Position numbers and translations under genes: made by a program. From DAOSXA01 sp964526835 (GTDB taxonomy: Bacteria; Zixibacteria; MSB-5A5; GN15; FEB-12), in NCBI GenBank assembly GCA_964526835.1, contig CAZGMK010000004.1, positions 1 to 64,000 on the forward strand: 64,000 nt of DNA, read 5' to 3'. Under the pieces are notes generated by a model that was not told the origin of the DNA, searched no databases, and was given only the letters and a program-made list of their open reading frames with translations. Positions 1 to 9,139 of the stretch are shown one piece after another. How positions within the stretch are numbered: the stretch's first letter is position 1; each line of letters starts with the position of its first letter.

Positions 1-261
1 TCAGGTGGCGCGATCCGTCGGAATCAGATGGCGCGATGGCTCGGAATATGCACTCACAGCCTCGAAAGCGCATTTGAAGGTCTCACCCCCCGCGAAATCG
101 AAGTCTGTAACATGATTCGACAAGGCCTGTCCACCAAGGACATCGCCGCTCATTTCGGTATCTCCCGGAAGACAGTGGCCAAGCAGCGGCAGATCATACG
201 TCGAAAGCTGGGCATCTCGGGGCGCAAGGTTAACCTAGTCACTCATCTCAAGCAATTATAA
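1..261 (+). CDS. LuxR-type HTH regulator, C-terminal part (5' truncated by window)
   Basis: The reading frame is open from the first base, so the start lies outside the window. The visible 86 residues contain a complete LuxR/GerE DNA-binding helix-turn-helix: LTPREIEVCNMIRQG, then STKDIAAHFGISRKTVAKQ, then IRRKLGI. The ending around KVNLVTHLKQL is typical of PAS-LuxR regulators, where an N-terminal PAS sensor precedes the HTH. That sensor is inferred, not seen. An internal ATG at 28 could start a free HTH protein, but the open upstream frame argues against it. No target can be named. Confidence 0.8.
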   Translation, partial: SGGAIRRNQMARWLGICTHSLESAFEGLTPREIEVCNMIRQGLSTKDIAAHFGISRKTVAKQRQIIRRKLGISGRKVNLVTHLKQL

Positions 262-312
262 TCGCCAGATTCCTCCCCCTTTGACAGCAAACAGCTCTAT
301 CTGACCCTTCCG

Positions 313-337
313 GAATGAGGTTCTCAGGCCCTCATTC
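313..337 (+). other. Intergenic hairpin in a 454-bp gap (262-715)
   Basis: GAATGAGG and CCTCATTC form an 8-bp perfect stem about 50 bp after the LuxR-type gene. No T-run follows, so it is at best a weak terminator. The rest of the gap 262-715 shows no gene I can support. The long reading frames there run antisense through the downstream gene and look like shadows. Confidence 0.4.
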
Positions 338-715
338 TGCCCTCAAAAACGCCACATTGAGAGTCCGGCTGCCGAGACCGAATAATGTACAAGAGGGGCA
401 TCTCTACTTACCGTACCTTTGGGTCCCTGAGTCGTCACGCTGATACGTGACGATCCTCAGGCCTGTCGAGGCGACTCTAAGCGCTGCCCCTGTGCTATCA
501 CCACTCTCCTTGACGGGGTGAGCAAAGCATACGTCGCTCACCCCGTTTCCTATCGTCCAGGCCCCCCGATTCGCCGCGCCGAGACCAGCAATGCCTGGCC
601 CAGCCAACCAGATTGGTGTCCTCCCCGGTTCCGATCTCTGTCGACGACAGCCCGTTTTCCGGTTGCTGTGGCGACAATTTCGGTCTATCTTGGCCACAGA
701 CGGGAGTGTTGAAAT

Positions 716-1660
716 ATGGTCTATCGATCCGCCCTGCCTCAGAGAATCGCACCTTTTGTCATCGCCACAGCCCTGGTGGTTGTCGGCATCCGATGCTCTT
801 CCGATACGAAACAACCGGAGAGTGCTCTCATGGTCGAACCACCTGCATCTGTCGGTGCCTACTCGCGCTCCGATGAGCCTGAGACCTATGGTCGCGAATC
901 GATCTTCAAGTATATCGACGGCGCGGGAGAAGTATACAACGCCTACGATTTCCGCCAGGTGGAGGTCTGGCGCTATCACAATCCGGACTCGGCCGAGATA
1001 GTCGCCGAGGTCTTCGATATGGGCAAACCCAAAGACGCCTACGGTGTCTTCACCTATGCCAGGCAGGAGGAGCGCGAGGGCCTGGGACAGGCCTACGAAC
1101 GCCGGGGAGGCACCACCTGCTATTGGCAGAATCGCTATTTCGTGTGTGTGGCCACATATGAGCAAAGCAGTGACGCCCGCGACGCTGTCGATCAAATCGC
1201 CCGGGCGATAGATCAGCAACTCCCCCAGGGCGGTCAAATCCCGGAGCTGGTGCAATCGCTGCCCGATGGTGGCCTGGTCAGCAATTCGGTAAGGTACTTC
1301 CACCTGCACTCAGTCCTCAATTACCACTACTACCTGGCCCGGGACAATATCCTGAACCTCTCAGAGAAGACCGAGGCGGTCCTGGCTGAATACGAGCGCC
1401 CGGAAGGACTGGCCCTTGTAATCCGGTATCCCACTCCTTCGCAGGCTGGTGATGCGCATCAATCTTTCGTGACCCGGTACCTTGATGGCGATGAGGCCTC
1501 TACTCAGCAAGAGGACAGTGACCAGTGGATCGCCCACCAACAACGGGGCCGTCTGGTCAAGATAGTCTTCAGCGTTCCGACCCAGGATGCGGCGCAGCGA
1601 CTTCTCGATAGAATCAGTCGGGCGACCGGAAAACTCGTTACAGAGGAGACCCAGTCATGA
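716..1660 (+). CDS. DUF6599-like exported protein
   Basis: A 314-residue protein with an N-terminal hydrophobic segment (about residues 8-25) ending near a cysteine (GIRC). This points to export, although the lipobox is poor. The body resembles the DUF6599 family, recognised from the start of the conserved block (ESIFKYIDGAGEVYNAYDF) and the later MGKPKDAYGVFTYAR; the function of the family is unknown. The stop overlaps the start of the DUF362 gene (ATGA), so the two are translationally coupled. A GGGAG lies upstream of the chosen ATG. Family assignment is from memory of the motif pattern. Confidence 0.65.
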   Translation: MVYRSALPQRIAPFVIATALVVVGIRCSSDTKQPESALMVEPPASVGAYSRSDEPETYGRESIFKYIDGAGEVYNAYDFRQVEVWRYHNPDSAEIVAEVFDMGKPKDAYGVFTYARQEEREGLGQAYERRGGTTCYWQNRYFVCVATYEQSSDARDAVDQIARAIDQQLPQGGQIPELVQSLPDGGLVSNSVRYFHLHSVLNYHYYLARDNILNLSEKTEAVLAEYERPEGLALVIRYPTPSQAGDAHQSFVTRYLDGDEASTQQEDSDQWIAHQQRGRLVKIVFSVPTQDAAQRLLDRISRATGKLVTEETQS

Positions 1661-2556
1661 GCAATACCAGGGCTGTCACGCGACGCGACTTTGTCAAAGG
1701 AGCCGGAGCCGCTGCCATGGGCCTGGCCATTGGCTGGCCGGCGCTGGCCGAGGAAGAAGGAACGCCGATAATTGATAAATCCCGGGTCGTGCTGATTCGC
1801 GACAAAGACGCAATCGGAACTGACGGCGTTGTAAACGGTGAGGTCATCAGTCAGATGCTGGATGAAGCCGTAGTGGCGCTTTGCGACAAGCCGAATCCGA
1901 CCGACTGCTTCGCGCAGATGTTCACGCCCGAGGATATCGTCGGGATCAAAAGCAACGAATGGGGGCCGTTGCCGACGCCACGTGAACTGGAACAGGCTCT
2001 GGCGACCCGAGTCGCCGAAGTCGGCGTGCCGGAGAAGAACATCGCTATTGATGATCGGGGCGTGTTACATCACGAGACATTCCTGAACGCCACCGCCCTG
2101 ATCAATGTCCGCCCGATGCGCACGCATGCCTGGAGCGGGGTGGGCAGCCTTATCAAGAACTATATCATGTTCGTCGAGTACCCACCGGACTACCACGATG
2201 ACGCCTGTGCGAGCCTGGGCGCTATTTGGAAGCTGCCGGTTGTGGCCGGCAAGACCCGGCTGAATATACAGGTACTGCTGACTCCGCTGTTCTATGGGGT
2301 GGGACCGCATCATTTCGATCGTGAATACGTCTGGGCCTACAATGGTTTGGCGGTCGGGTTCGATCCGGTGGCCGTGGACACGGTGGCGCTGCGCATCCTG
2401 CAATTGAAGCGCCGCGAGCACTTCGGCGAAGAGAAGACCATCAAGCCGTCGGCCCATCACATTGCCTATGCCGACACCGAGTATGGCCTCGGTCACAGCG
2501 ACTTCGACCATATTGAACTGATCAAGCTCGGCTGGAAAGAGGGAGGGCTGATCTAG
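1657..2556 (+). CDS. Tat-exported DUF362 family protein
   Basis: A 299-residue protein with a twin-arginine signal (TRRDFVKGAG, then a hydrophobic stretch ending ALAEEE). The mature part carries DUF362 features such as GIKSNEWGPLPTP and, further on, NVRPMRTHAWSGVGSLIKNY. Some DUF362 proteins carry ferredoxin-type cysteine clusters; none is present here, so this is the short form. It overlaps the DUF6599-like gene by 4 bp. The pair probably acts in the periplasm; the reaction is unknown. Confidence 0.75.
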   Translation: MSNTRAVTRRDFVKGAGAAAMGLAIGWPALAEEEGTPIIDKSRVVLIRDKDAIGTDGVVNGEVISQMLDEAVVALCDKPNPTDCFAQMFTPEDIVGIKSNEWGPLPTPRELEQALATRVAEVGVPEKNIAIDDRGVLHHETFLNATALINVRPMRTHAWSGVGSLIKNYIMFVEYPPDYHDDACASLGAIWKLPVVAGKTRLNIQVLLTPLFYGVGPHHFDREYVWAYNGLAVGFDPVAVDTVALRILQLKRREHFGEEKTIKPSAHHIAYADTEYGLGHSDFDHIELIKLGWKEGGLI

Positions 2557-2730
2557 ACGGCCGCGCCGAAGCTGCGACACGGTTGCCCGATATACTCGGA
2601 GAAGAGGGGCATTTTGATATACCTCGGTTGCCCCAATGATGCCGCGGGGCTTGTCTTCGCAGTGTCAACTCGGCCTACCGGGGCATTTCAACCCGCCTGA
2701 GAGGCGGGGCCACAAGCTGCAGCCAAATAG

Positions 2731-2760
2731 AAAACCCCGTAAATCCACAGACTTACGGGG
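2731..2760 (-). terminator. Rho-independent terminator after tRNA-Leu
   Basis: On the minus strand CCCCGTAA and TTACGGGG form an 8-bp stem with a 10-nt loop, followed directly by TTTT (2731-2734). It lies 10 bp beyond the tRNA-Leu gene and would end the gap-pgk-tpiA-secG-tRNA transcript. Confidence 0.7.
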
Positions 2761-2769
2761 CCTATAATA

Positions 2770-2855
2770 TGGTGCGGAAGGCGGGACTCGAACCCGCACG
2801 GGCGTAGCCCACTACCCCCTCAAGATAGCGTGTCTACCGATTTCACCACTTCCGC
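2770..2855 (-). tRNA. tRNA-Leu (anticodon GAG)
   Basis: The minus strand begins GCGGAAG and ends CTTCCGC-A-CCA, giving a 7-bp acceptor stem with an encoded CCA. The anticodon loop TTGAGGG sits between CTATC and GGTAG and reads GAG. There is a type-II long variable arm and a GTTCGAGTC T-loop. The length is 86 nt including CCA. It lies just downstream of secG on the same strand, a common bacterial arrangement. Confidence 0.95.
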
Positions 2856-2875
2856 AACAGCTTTCAATACACTCT

Positions 2876-3322
2876 TTAGTTGCCCGATGGTTCTTCACCG
2901 GCCGGCTGCTCCGACTCGGTCGTCTCTTCCTGCATCAGGTTAAGTCCACCGGCAGAATCGGCCGGCTGCGCCATCTGCTGCTGTTGCTCCTGGCGCTGCA
3001 TTCTCTCCTCGGCTTCGCGTTGCGCCTGTCGGGTCACCGCTGAATCAGTGATGTCCTCAGGACTGACGCCGGACTGACGGTTGGCGGACATGAAAGCCAG
3101 CGCGCCGCAGTTAAGCATGAAAACAATGGCCAGGACGGTAGTCGCTTTTCCCAGGAACGTGGCCGCGCCGCGCCCACCGAATACCGCGCCCGACATGGAG
3201 CCACCGCCACCGCCGCCGAAGGCGCTGCCGGCAAGACCCTCGCCTTTACTGGATTGCATCAGCACCACCAGAATCAGGGCGACGCACACCAGAACATGAA
3301 AGATAACCCAAGCAATAAACAA
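2876..3322 (-). CDS. secG: Preprotein translocase subunit SecG
   Basis: This is the small membrane subunit of the SecYEG translocon. It has two hydrophobic helices (about residues 2-22 and 55-78) around a Gly-rich cytoplasmic loop (LMQSSKGEGLAGSAFGGGGG), the SecG hallmark. At 148 residues it is longer than most SecG, because residues after about 85 form a Gln/Glu-rich, low-complexity tail (QEQQQQM). It follows tpiA by 15 bp and precedes tRNA-Leu, as in many genomes, so it is probably co-transcribed with the glycolytic genes. Confidence 0.93.
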   Translation of the reverse strand: MFIAWVIFHVLVCVALILVVLMQSSKGEGLAGSAFGGGGGGSMSGAVFGGRGAATFLGKATTVLAIVFMLNCGALAFMSANRQSGVSPEDITDSAVTRQAQREAEERMQRQEQQQQMAQPADSAGGLNLMQEETTESEQPAGEEPSGN

Positions 3323-3337
3323 CCGAAAACCTCCGAA

Positions 3338-4087
3338 CTAAACCGGGTTTATGATCCCACAAAAATCATCAGCCTTAAGCGACGCTCCGCCAACCAGGGC
3401 GCCGTCGATATCCGGCTGACCGAGCAGATCGGCCGCATTCTTCGGTTTCACCGATCCGCCGTACAAGATCCGCATCCGTTCGGCCGCGCCATGGTCGATG
3501 CCGCCGATCGTCTTACGGATCATAGCATGAACCTGCTGCGCCTGGTCGGGCGTGGCTGTTTTGCCGGTGCCGATGGCCCAGACCGGTTCATAAGCAACGA
3601 CCGACCTGTCGAGCATGTCGGCCGTAAAGTCGGCCAGCGTACCATTCACCTGGGTCGTAACCACTTGCTCGGTGAGTTCCGCTTCACGCTGGTCCAGCTT
3701 CTCACCGACGCAAATTATCGGAATCAGTCCCGACGCAAGAGCCAGCTTCGCCTTGCGGTTAACCAGCTCATCGGTTTCGGCGTGGTACTGCCGCCGCTCA
3801 GAGTGGCCAAGTATAACATACTTGCAGCCAACTGTCAATAGCATGGCGGCCGACACTTCGCCGGTGTAGGCTCCTTTTTCGTGCTCCGACATATCCTGGG
3901 CGCCAAGCTCTATGTGGCTCTTGTCCAGCGACTTACCAGCCGTAAACAGCGATGTATACGGTGGGCAAATCAGTACCTCGGCTTTTGGATTCTGTGAGTT
4001 TCCGGCCAGCAACTCTCCGATCAGCCTTTCGGTATCATCGATCGTACCGTTCATCTTCCAGTTGCCGGCGATGAGTAGCTTTCGCAT
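3338..4087 (-). CDS. tpiA: Triosephosphate isomerase
   Basis: Interconverts dihydroxyacetone phosphate and glyceraldehyde 3-phosphate in the cytoplasm. At 249 residues it is the normal length. The active-site lysine lies in GNWKMN, the histidine in LGHSERR and the catalytic glutamate in AYEPVWAIGTGKTATP. The phosphate-binding GGSVKPKN and VGGASL segments are also present. The ATG overlaps the last base of the pgk stop, so translation is coupled within the gap-pgk-tpiA-secG operon. Confidence 0.98.
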   Translation of the reverse strand: MRKLLIAGNWKMNGTIDDTERLIGELLAGNSQNPKAEVLICPPYTSLFTAGKSLDKSHIELGAQDMSEHEKGAYTGEVSAAMLLTVGCKYVILGHSERRQYHAETDELVNRKAKLALASGLIPIICVGEKLDQREAELTEQVVTTQVNGTLADFTADMLDRSVVAYEPVWAIGTGKTATPDQAQQVHAMIRKTIGGIDHGAAERMRILYGGSVKPKNAADLLGQPDIDGALVGGASLKADDFCGIINPV

Positions 4088-5301
4088 CAGATCGACTCCA
4101 CTTTTGGCATATCTGTAAGGACAGCCACCGCCGGCAGCTCCTTACCTTCGAGGAACTCCAGCGAGGCGCCTCCACCGGTGGAGATGTGGGACAGCCGGTC
4201 TTCGAGCCCGGCCTTGTTGACAGCCGAGGCGGAGTCGCCTCCCCCGACCACAGTGGTGGCGCCGTGTTCCGTCAATTCGGCCAGTGACTTCGCAATGGCG
4301 TAGGTCCCCTGGGCGAACGGCTTGTGCTCGAAGACACCCATAGGCCCGTTCCAGACAATGGTCTTGCTTCCGGCCAGTTCCTTTTCGAACAGGCTGACCG
4401 TCTTCGGCCCGATATCGAGGCCCTTGTAGCCCTCGGGGATCTCATCAATGGGCACCACCCTGGTCTCGGCGTCATCGCTGATCTCTCTGGCCACTACGGC
4501 GTCGACCGGAAAGACGAGCTTCGCCCGTGAGCTCTTGAGCGACGAGATCAGCTCGCGAGCCATTTCGACCCGGTCCTCTTCAAGCAACGAGTCGCCGATC
4601 TTATGTCCCATAGCCTTAGCGAAAGTGAACGTCATCCCGCCGCCGATCAGCAGCAGGTCGACCTTGTCCTTCAGGTTTCGGATGACATCGATCTTACCGG
4701 ATATCTTGGCTCCGCCCAGGATCGCCGCAAACGGCCGCTCCGGATTCGAGAGCGCGCCGCCGAGGTACCTGATTTCCTTCTCCATCAGGTATCCGGCAAC
4801 GGCCTGGTTGAAATACGCCGTGACCCCGACGGTGGAGGCATGAGCCCGGTGTGCGGTTCCGAAGGCATCGTTGACATAGATGTCACCCAGCTCCGCCAGC
4901 TTCTTCGCAAAGTCGGGATCGTTCTTCTTCTCGCCCTCGTGGAAGCGCAAATTCTCCAGCAGCACAATGTCGCCGGCCTGCATCTTGCCCACCACGTTCG
5001 CTGCCTCCGGCCCGATGCAGTCCTCCGTGAATCTCACTTCGCGATCAAGGAGTTCCGACAGACGCCTGGCTACCGGGGCCAGCGACAATTCGGGGACGAA
5101 CTTGCCCTTGGGACGCCCCAGGTGCGAACAGGCCACTACCATGCCGCCATCATCAAGGATCTTCCTGATTGTGGGCAGCGTTCGGCGAATACGGAGGTCG
5201 TTGGTGATCTGCTGTTTATCATCGAGCGGAACATTGAAGTCGGCGCGCAGAAGCACCCGGCGGTCGCGGAAGTTGATGTCGTTTACGGTTACTTTGTTCA
5301 T
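4087..5301 (-). CDS. pgk: Phosphoglycerate kinase
   Basis: Transfers phosphate from 1,3-bisphosphoglycerate to ADP. The 404-residue length is typical. The N-terminal substrate-binding motif RADFNVPLDD, HLGRPKG and the C-terminal nucleotide-binding GGGDSASAVNKAG are all intact. It lies between gap (42 bp upstream) and tpiA. This is standard lower glycolysis with no sign of transfer. Confidence 0.98.
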   Translation of the reverse strand: MNKVTVNDINFRDRRVLLRADFNVPLDDKQQITNDLRIRRTLPTIRKILDDGGMVVACSHLGRPKGKFVPELSLAPVARRLSELLDREVRFTEDCIGPEAANVVGKMQAGDIVLLENLRFHEGEKKNDPDFAKKLAELGDIYVNDAFGTAHRAHASTVGVTAYFNQAVAGYLMEKEIRYLGGALSNPERPFAAILGGAKISGKIDVIRNLKDKVDLLLIGGGMTFTFAKAMGHKIGDSLLEEDRVEMARELISSLKSSRAKLVFPVDAVVAREISDDAETRVVPIDEIPEGYKGLDIGPKTVSLFEKELAGSKTIVWNGPMGVFEHKPFAQGTYAIAKSLAELTEHGATTVVGGGDSASAVNKAGLEDRLSHISTGGGASLEFLEGKELPAVAVLTDMPKVESI

Positions 5302-5343
5302 ACCGGTGAATCCCTTCGTGATGGCGTTCGCATTACGATCGCG

Positions 5344-6327
5344 CTACATCATGATCTCCATCATATCGACCATGCGGTTCGAGAAGCCCCATTCGTTGTC
5401 GTACCAACTGTATACCTTAACCAGCTTGCCCTGAACGCTCGTCATGGCGGAATCGAATATCGAGCCATGCGGATTGCCGATGATGTCCGTCGAGACAATC
5501 GGCTCCTCGCAATACTCGAGTGCCCTCGACAGCTCGCCTTCCGAGGCTTTCTTCATCGCCGCGTTTATCTCCTCCACTGAGGCTTCCTTGTCGAGGATGA
5601 CGGCCAGGTCTATCATTGACCCGTCGGGAGTAGGCACCCGGATTGCGCAGCCGTCCATCTTGCCTTCGAGCTCGGGCAGGATCAGGCTGATAGCCTTGGC
5701 CGCACCGGTGGTGGTAGGAACCATGGACAGGGCGGCCGCCCTTGCGCGACGCAGATCCTTATGAGGTGCATCGAGCAGACGCTGGTCGGCGGTGTAGGAG
5801 TGGATCGTCGTCATGTAGCCGCTGGTGATGCCGAAGTTGTCCATCAGCACCTTGCAGACCGGGGCCAGGCAGTTGGTCGTACAGGAACCGATCGAAATCA
5901 CATGATGGCTGTCGCGGTTGTAGGCCTTGTCATTGATCCCGGGAATGAAGGTGCCGTCATGGCCCTTGGCGGGAGCCGAAATCAGAACCTTGCCGGCGCC
6001 CGCCTCGATATGCTTGACCGCCTGATCCTTGCTGCGGAAAAGCCCCGTACACTCCAGCACGACATCCGCCCCCAGGTCTTTCCACGGCAGATTACCGGGG
6101 TCGCGTTCGGCGGTTACTCTGATCTTCTTCCCGTTTACCACCAGATTGTCGCCGTCGACCTTGACTTCGCCGGGGAACCTGCCATGAACCGAATCATACT
6201 TCAGCAAGTGCGCCAGCGTTCCGGCATCGGTGATATCGTTGATGCCTACAAACTCGAAGTCGCGCTGCAGACCGGCCTTGAAGACCAGGCGACCGATGCG
6301 TCCAAATCCGTTGATACCTACTTTCAT
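5344..6327 (-). CDS. gap: Glyceraldehyde-3-phosphate dehydrogenase, type I
   Basis: Oxidises glyceraldehyde 3-phosphate with NAD and phosphate. I start at the ATG at 6327, giving 327 residues beginning MKVGINGFGRIGR. The in-frame ATG four codons upstream is part of the ribosome binding site (GGAGG, 5-7 nt before the chosen start). Seen are the Rossmann motif NGFGRIGR, the active-site cysteine in SIGSCTTNCLAP and the C-terminal SWYDNEWGFSNRMVDM. The usual Asn-Ala before SCTTNC is Ile-Gly here, a small deviation. It is the first gene of the glycolytic operon. Confidence 0.97.
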   Translation of the reverse strand: MKVGINGFGRIGRLVFKAGLQRDFEFVGINDITDAGTLAHLLKYDSVHGRFPGEVKVDGDNLVVNGKKIRVTAERDPGNLPWKDLGADVVLECTGLFRSKDQAVKHIEAGAGKVLISAPAKGHDGTFIPGINDKAYNRDSHHVISIGSCTTNCLAPVCKVLMDNFGITSGYMTTIHSYTADQRLLDAPHKDLRRARAAALSMVPTTTGAAKAISLILPELEGKMDGCAIRVPTPDGSMIDLAVILDKEASVEEINAAMKKASEGELSRALEYCEEPIVSTDIIGNPHGSIFDSAMTSVQGKLVKVYSWYDNEWGFSNRMVDMMEIMM

Positions 6328-6363
6328 ATCTTCCTCCATGAGGTTTTGCGGGCAGGACTCTGC

Positions 6364-7098
6364 CTACCTGTACAAGTACTTGATTCCGATGGTTACAGCA
6401 ATAGCGTCATAGTCTTCTATTGTCAACAGTTTGTCGGCGAAGGTAATCGGCAGATACGAAATCTGGCTTTCCAGTCCCAGCTTCCGGGTCAGAGGCCAAT
6501 CCGCTCCGGCGCTGACAGCCACGTTCAGGTCGACCTCGGTCTCCTCTTCCCAATTCGTGTTGTACCAGGCATTGGTGAACTGGACCGCCCGCCTCCCGAT
6601 GTAGAAGCCGCCGCCGGCGGCTATGTAAGGATGGAACTTCAACTGTGAATTGGGAAACGGGTAGAGCTTCACCTGGGCGAGGACCGGGTATATGGTGAGA
6701 TTACCGACATCCGAGCGGACCGCATCGCTTATGGTCACGGAACCCCGATTGACTGTCCCAACCGATATCTGGAGCATGAAGAACCGGTTCAGCCGATAGC
6801 CGAAGAACCCCTCGAAGTACGCAGCCCCATCGTTAATGTTGGTCAGGAACATGCCGGTGCGCTCACCGTTGCTGAGGACGTCGCCCGAGTCCGGAGGGCT
6901 GCCGCCACGGTTGGCCCACACCCCCAGACGAACGCCGGCCTGGTGCTCGTAGAAGAAGTGATGGCTGCTGTCGGGGCGTTCGTTCCCGGCGTGACCGGAG
7001 CCGGCGGCCAGCAAAACCACGAACAGCATTGCTGTCGCTGCTCTTGTCAGTCGTCCGCCGAAGCACTTACCGGGATGTCTGATCGTCTCTTGTGTCAT
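6364..7098 (-). CDS. Outer-membrane beta-barrel-like protein
   Basis: A 244-residue secreted protein. The signal peptide covers about residues 17-38 (AAGSGHA cleavage region). The mature part has alternating hydrophobic strands (AYFEGFFGYRLNRFFMLQISVG, KFHPYIAAGGGFYIG) and ends in an aromatic strand finishing KYLYR, as expected of OmpX/OmpW-sized 8-stranded barrels. It overlaps the upstream protease-like gene by 4 bp. Specific transport function cannot be assigned. Confidence 0.65.
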   Translation of the reverse strand: MTQETIRHPGKCFGGRLTRAATAMLFVVLLAAGSGHAGNERPDSSHHFFYEHQAGVRLGVWANRGGSPPDSGDVLSNGERTGMFLTNINDGAAYFEGFFGYRLNRFFMLQISVGTVNRGSVTISDAVRSDVGNLTIYPVLAQVKLYPFPNSQLKFHPYIAAGGGFYIGRRAVQFTNAWYNTNWEEETEVDLNVAVSAGADWPLTRKLGLESQISYLPITFADKLLTIEDYDAIAVTIGIKYLYR

Positions 7099-8714
7099 CG
7101 CTGTTCGCTCTTTCCCTGCGTTCTTTCATCAGCTTTCTTGAGCAGCACCAGCCGGCTACGCGGGTAGTCGAGCAACACGCGGAAGTTCTCCAGAACGAGA
7201 TTGCCGACGTTGCCGGCCAGTTGCTGCGATCCGGCCAGGCCGGATTCGGTATTCAGCAGCAGGACTCGCAGGTCGCTCAGCAACACTGAACTCAGGTAGA
7301 ACTGGTCGACCCGCGCCGACTTGCCGCTGACTGGTCCACCGATACCGCCAACGGCGGAGTCGATATCTTCTATATCGGCCAGAACCCGCGTAAGGTCATG
7401 CTTTTGCACAAACGAGGGGTGGATCAATAACCCGAATGGATTGCCCAGGTCGATCAAGAAGTCTCCTGTGAAGCCGGCCAGGTTGCCACTGACAGTCGGA
7501 ATCTGCATGGTCAGGTGGAATTTGACGCTCTCGCCGCCGGCCGGCAGGGCCGCGGATGAATCGGGATGGTACAGTGTCAGGGTCTGGTTCTCGTAGTCAA
7601 TGAGTAACGGGATACGAGAAAGGAAGTCGTAACCCAGGATACCCGCAAACGGCGGTGAATCGGAGGTTCGGAGTCCGAGGGCCGACAGGTCGAGGACACC
7701 GGCCTTCATGCCGAATAGGGTCAGCGCATCCAATCGCAGTGAGTCTATCACCGCCAGCGCCACTTCTTCGTAACCGGCGATGCCTTTGGCCGGCAGGGTC
7801 CCGACCGGGTCAAGGTCGAGATGCGCCGCGAAGGTCTTGTCGATCATATTTGCCGAAGCCCCGGAGTCCAGGATGAACCAGGCCGTTTGCCCGTTAATGG
7901 CGGCTTTGACCCTCAGGTGGCCCCGCTCGTATTCGAGCGGCGTGACGACCACGGCCTTGCCACCGGTGAAGCGAACATCCACCGCCTCAGAACCGGGGAC
8001 GGCGAAGACATCGCGCTCAAGCGGCTGGTTCAGGACGATCGTATCATAGACGAACTCCATGGTCAGCGGCGCTCCGACCGCCTCCATGCGCACCCGTGTC
8101 GGGAAGAGCACGGTCCGCACGGTGTCGTAGTCGCCGGGCCATACCAGCGCCGGCATCTCATCGAGCTTCTGGCTTATCCGCTTCACCAGGGCGGTTTCGG
8201 TGTCCAGCCAGAGCGTGACGGTATCCATGTTCAGGGGGTAGAAGTCGACTCGGTGAAAAACGCTGCCGTCAACCGTATCGATACCGATATACTCACGTCC
8301 CCCCTCCAGACGCTCGGAGAACAGGTGGGCGAAGACATCGAAGTACAGACCCTTCTTCATCTGCTGCAATTGAAACCCCTCCGCCCGCGTCACCTGACCG
8401 GTGTGGTCACGGATCCAGCCGGAGCCGGTCGCGCCGTCATAAGCCTGCTCGAGTACTCCGATCGGCATCTCCATGCGGGTATAGCTGCGGTTCGGGATTT
8501 CGATCACCTGAACCAGGCGGCCGGTCATGGCATCGTTGATTGCCACCCTCCCGACCATCCGATACGACTCGAGCTGGTGCAGAGTCAGGATCGCCTGCGG
8601 ACCCCCGACTGAGCGGGCCAGTAGCGAATCCAGGTCGAGACATGACCCCGGCCCGGGCATAGCAGCGACAAGGAGAGCCGTTATTGTAACAAGTCTTGCA
8701 ATCATTATCAACAT
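7095..8714 (-). CDS. Secreted retropepsin-like aspartyl protease with LolA-like N-terminal domain
   Basis: A 539-residue exported protein (signal in residues 1-25). Residues 30-250 look like an outer-membrane lipoprotein-sorting (LolA/LolB-like) beta domain. From about residue 265 a retropepsin-type fold carries the catalytic motif FILDSGASANMID, followed by a second half with FLIDLGNPFG in the matching position. If both halves are aspartyl-protease repeats, the second has lost the Ser/Thr of DSG/DTG. It is translationally coupled (4-bp overlap) to the beta-barrel gene. The role is probably envelope processing or lipid/protein handling; that part is inference. Confidence 0.65.
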   Translation of the reverse strand: MLIMIARLVTITALLVAAMPGPGSCLDLDSLLARSVGGPQAILTLHQLESYRMVGRVAINDAMTGRLVQVIEIPNRSYTRMEMPIGVLEQAYDGATGSGWIRDHTGQVTRAEGFQLQQMKKGLYFDVFAHLFSERLEGGREYIGIDTVDGSVFHRVDFYPLNMDTVTLWLDTETALVKRISQKLDEMPALVWPGDYDTVRTVLFPTRVRMEAVGAPLTMEFVYDTIVLNQPLERDVFAVPGSEAVDVRFTGGKAVVVTPLEYERGHLRVKAAINGQTAWFILDSGASANMIDKTFAAHLDLDPVGTLPAKGIAGYEEVALAVIDSLRLDALTLFGMKAGVLDLSALGLRTSDSPPFAGILGYDFLSRIPLLIDYENQTLTLYHPDSSAALPAGGESVKFHLTMQIPTVSGNLAGFTGDFLIDLGNPFGLLIHPSFVQKHDLTRVLADIEDIDSAVGGIGGPVSGKSARVDQFYLSSVLLSDLRVLLLNTESGLAGSQQLAGNVGNLVLENFRVLLDYPRSRLVLLKKADERTQGKSEQR

Positions 8715-8825
8715 GCCGTAGACGGCCTCAGAATATGCGGCAAGCCGAAGAGCGTTTCAAGGATTTCAACAAGGTCTCGATAGGAAAGTTTCGATCAATC
8801 GGCTGCCCCCCGACTCGTGTCCGGG

Positions 8826-8940
8826 GCTTGTTGATAAAGCTCGTACGGCTAATCGACGCCGCGGAGACAAACCTTGCGTCTACGCGAAAAGCCCCGTTTC
8901 AGCGGGTAGAGGGCGGCCTTGTGTCGCCCGACTGATGGCA
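8826..8940. repeat. Dispersed intergenic repeat, copy 1
   Basis: This segment shares its framework with 33323-33462 and 54762-54908: a TTGTTGATAAA start, then GACGCCGCGGAGACAA, a variable middle with GCGAAAAGCC, then GGGCGGCCTTGTGTCGCCCG. The outer blocks can pair (GAGACAA with TTGTGTC) and an inner stem CTAC/GTAG is possible. The surrounding gap 8715-9139 holds no gene that I can support. Confidence 0.7.
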
Positions 8941-9139
8941 GAAGAACAAGCTCACAGCGGGCGACGGACTCTTTCAGAGAAGCCCCCGGTGTACGGCGCA
9001 GGGCGATCGAATCGGGAGGTCCCTGCTCCTCATTGACCTGTCAGTGGCTGTCAGGTCGGTGGGCTTGAGCTAGAAGAAGGGCTGCTGGATCCTGGGATCG
9101 AGCAGCCCGTAGCTCGTGATCTTCGAGTCCGCGCGCCGT

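Noticed and set aside
404..1309. 301-residue minus-strand frame opposite the DUF6599-like gene
   Set aside because: It has no family resemblance and runs against a well-supported gene.
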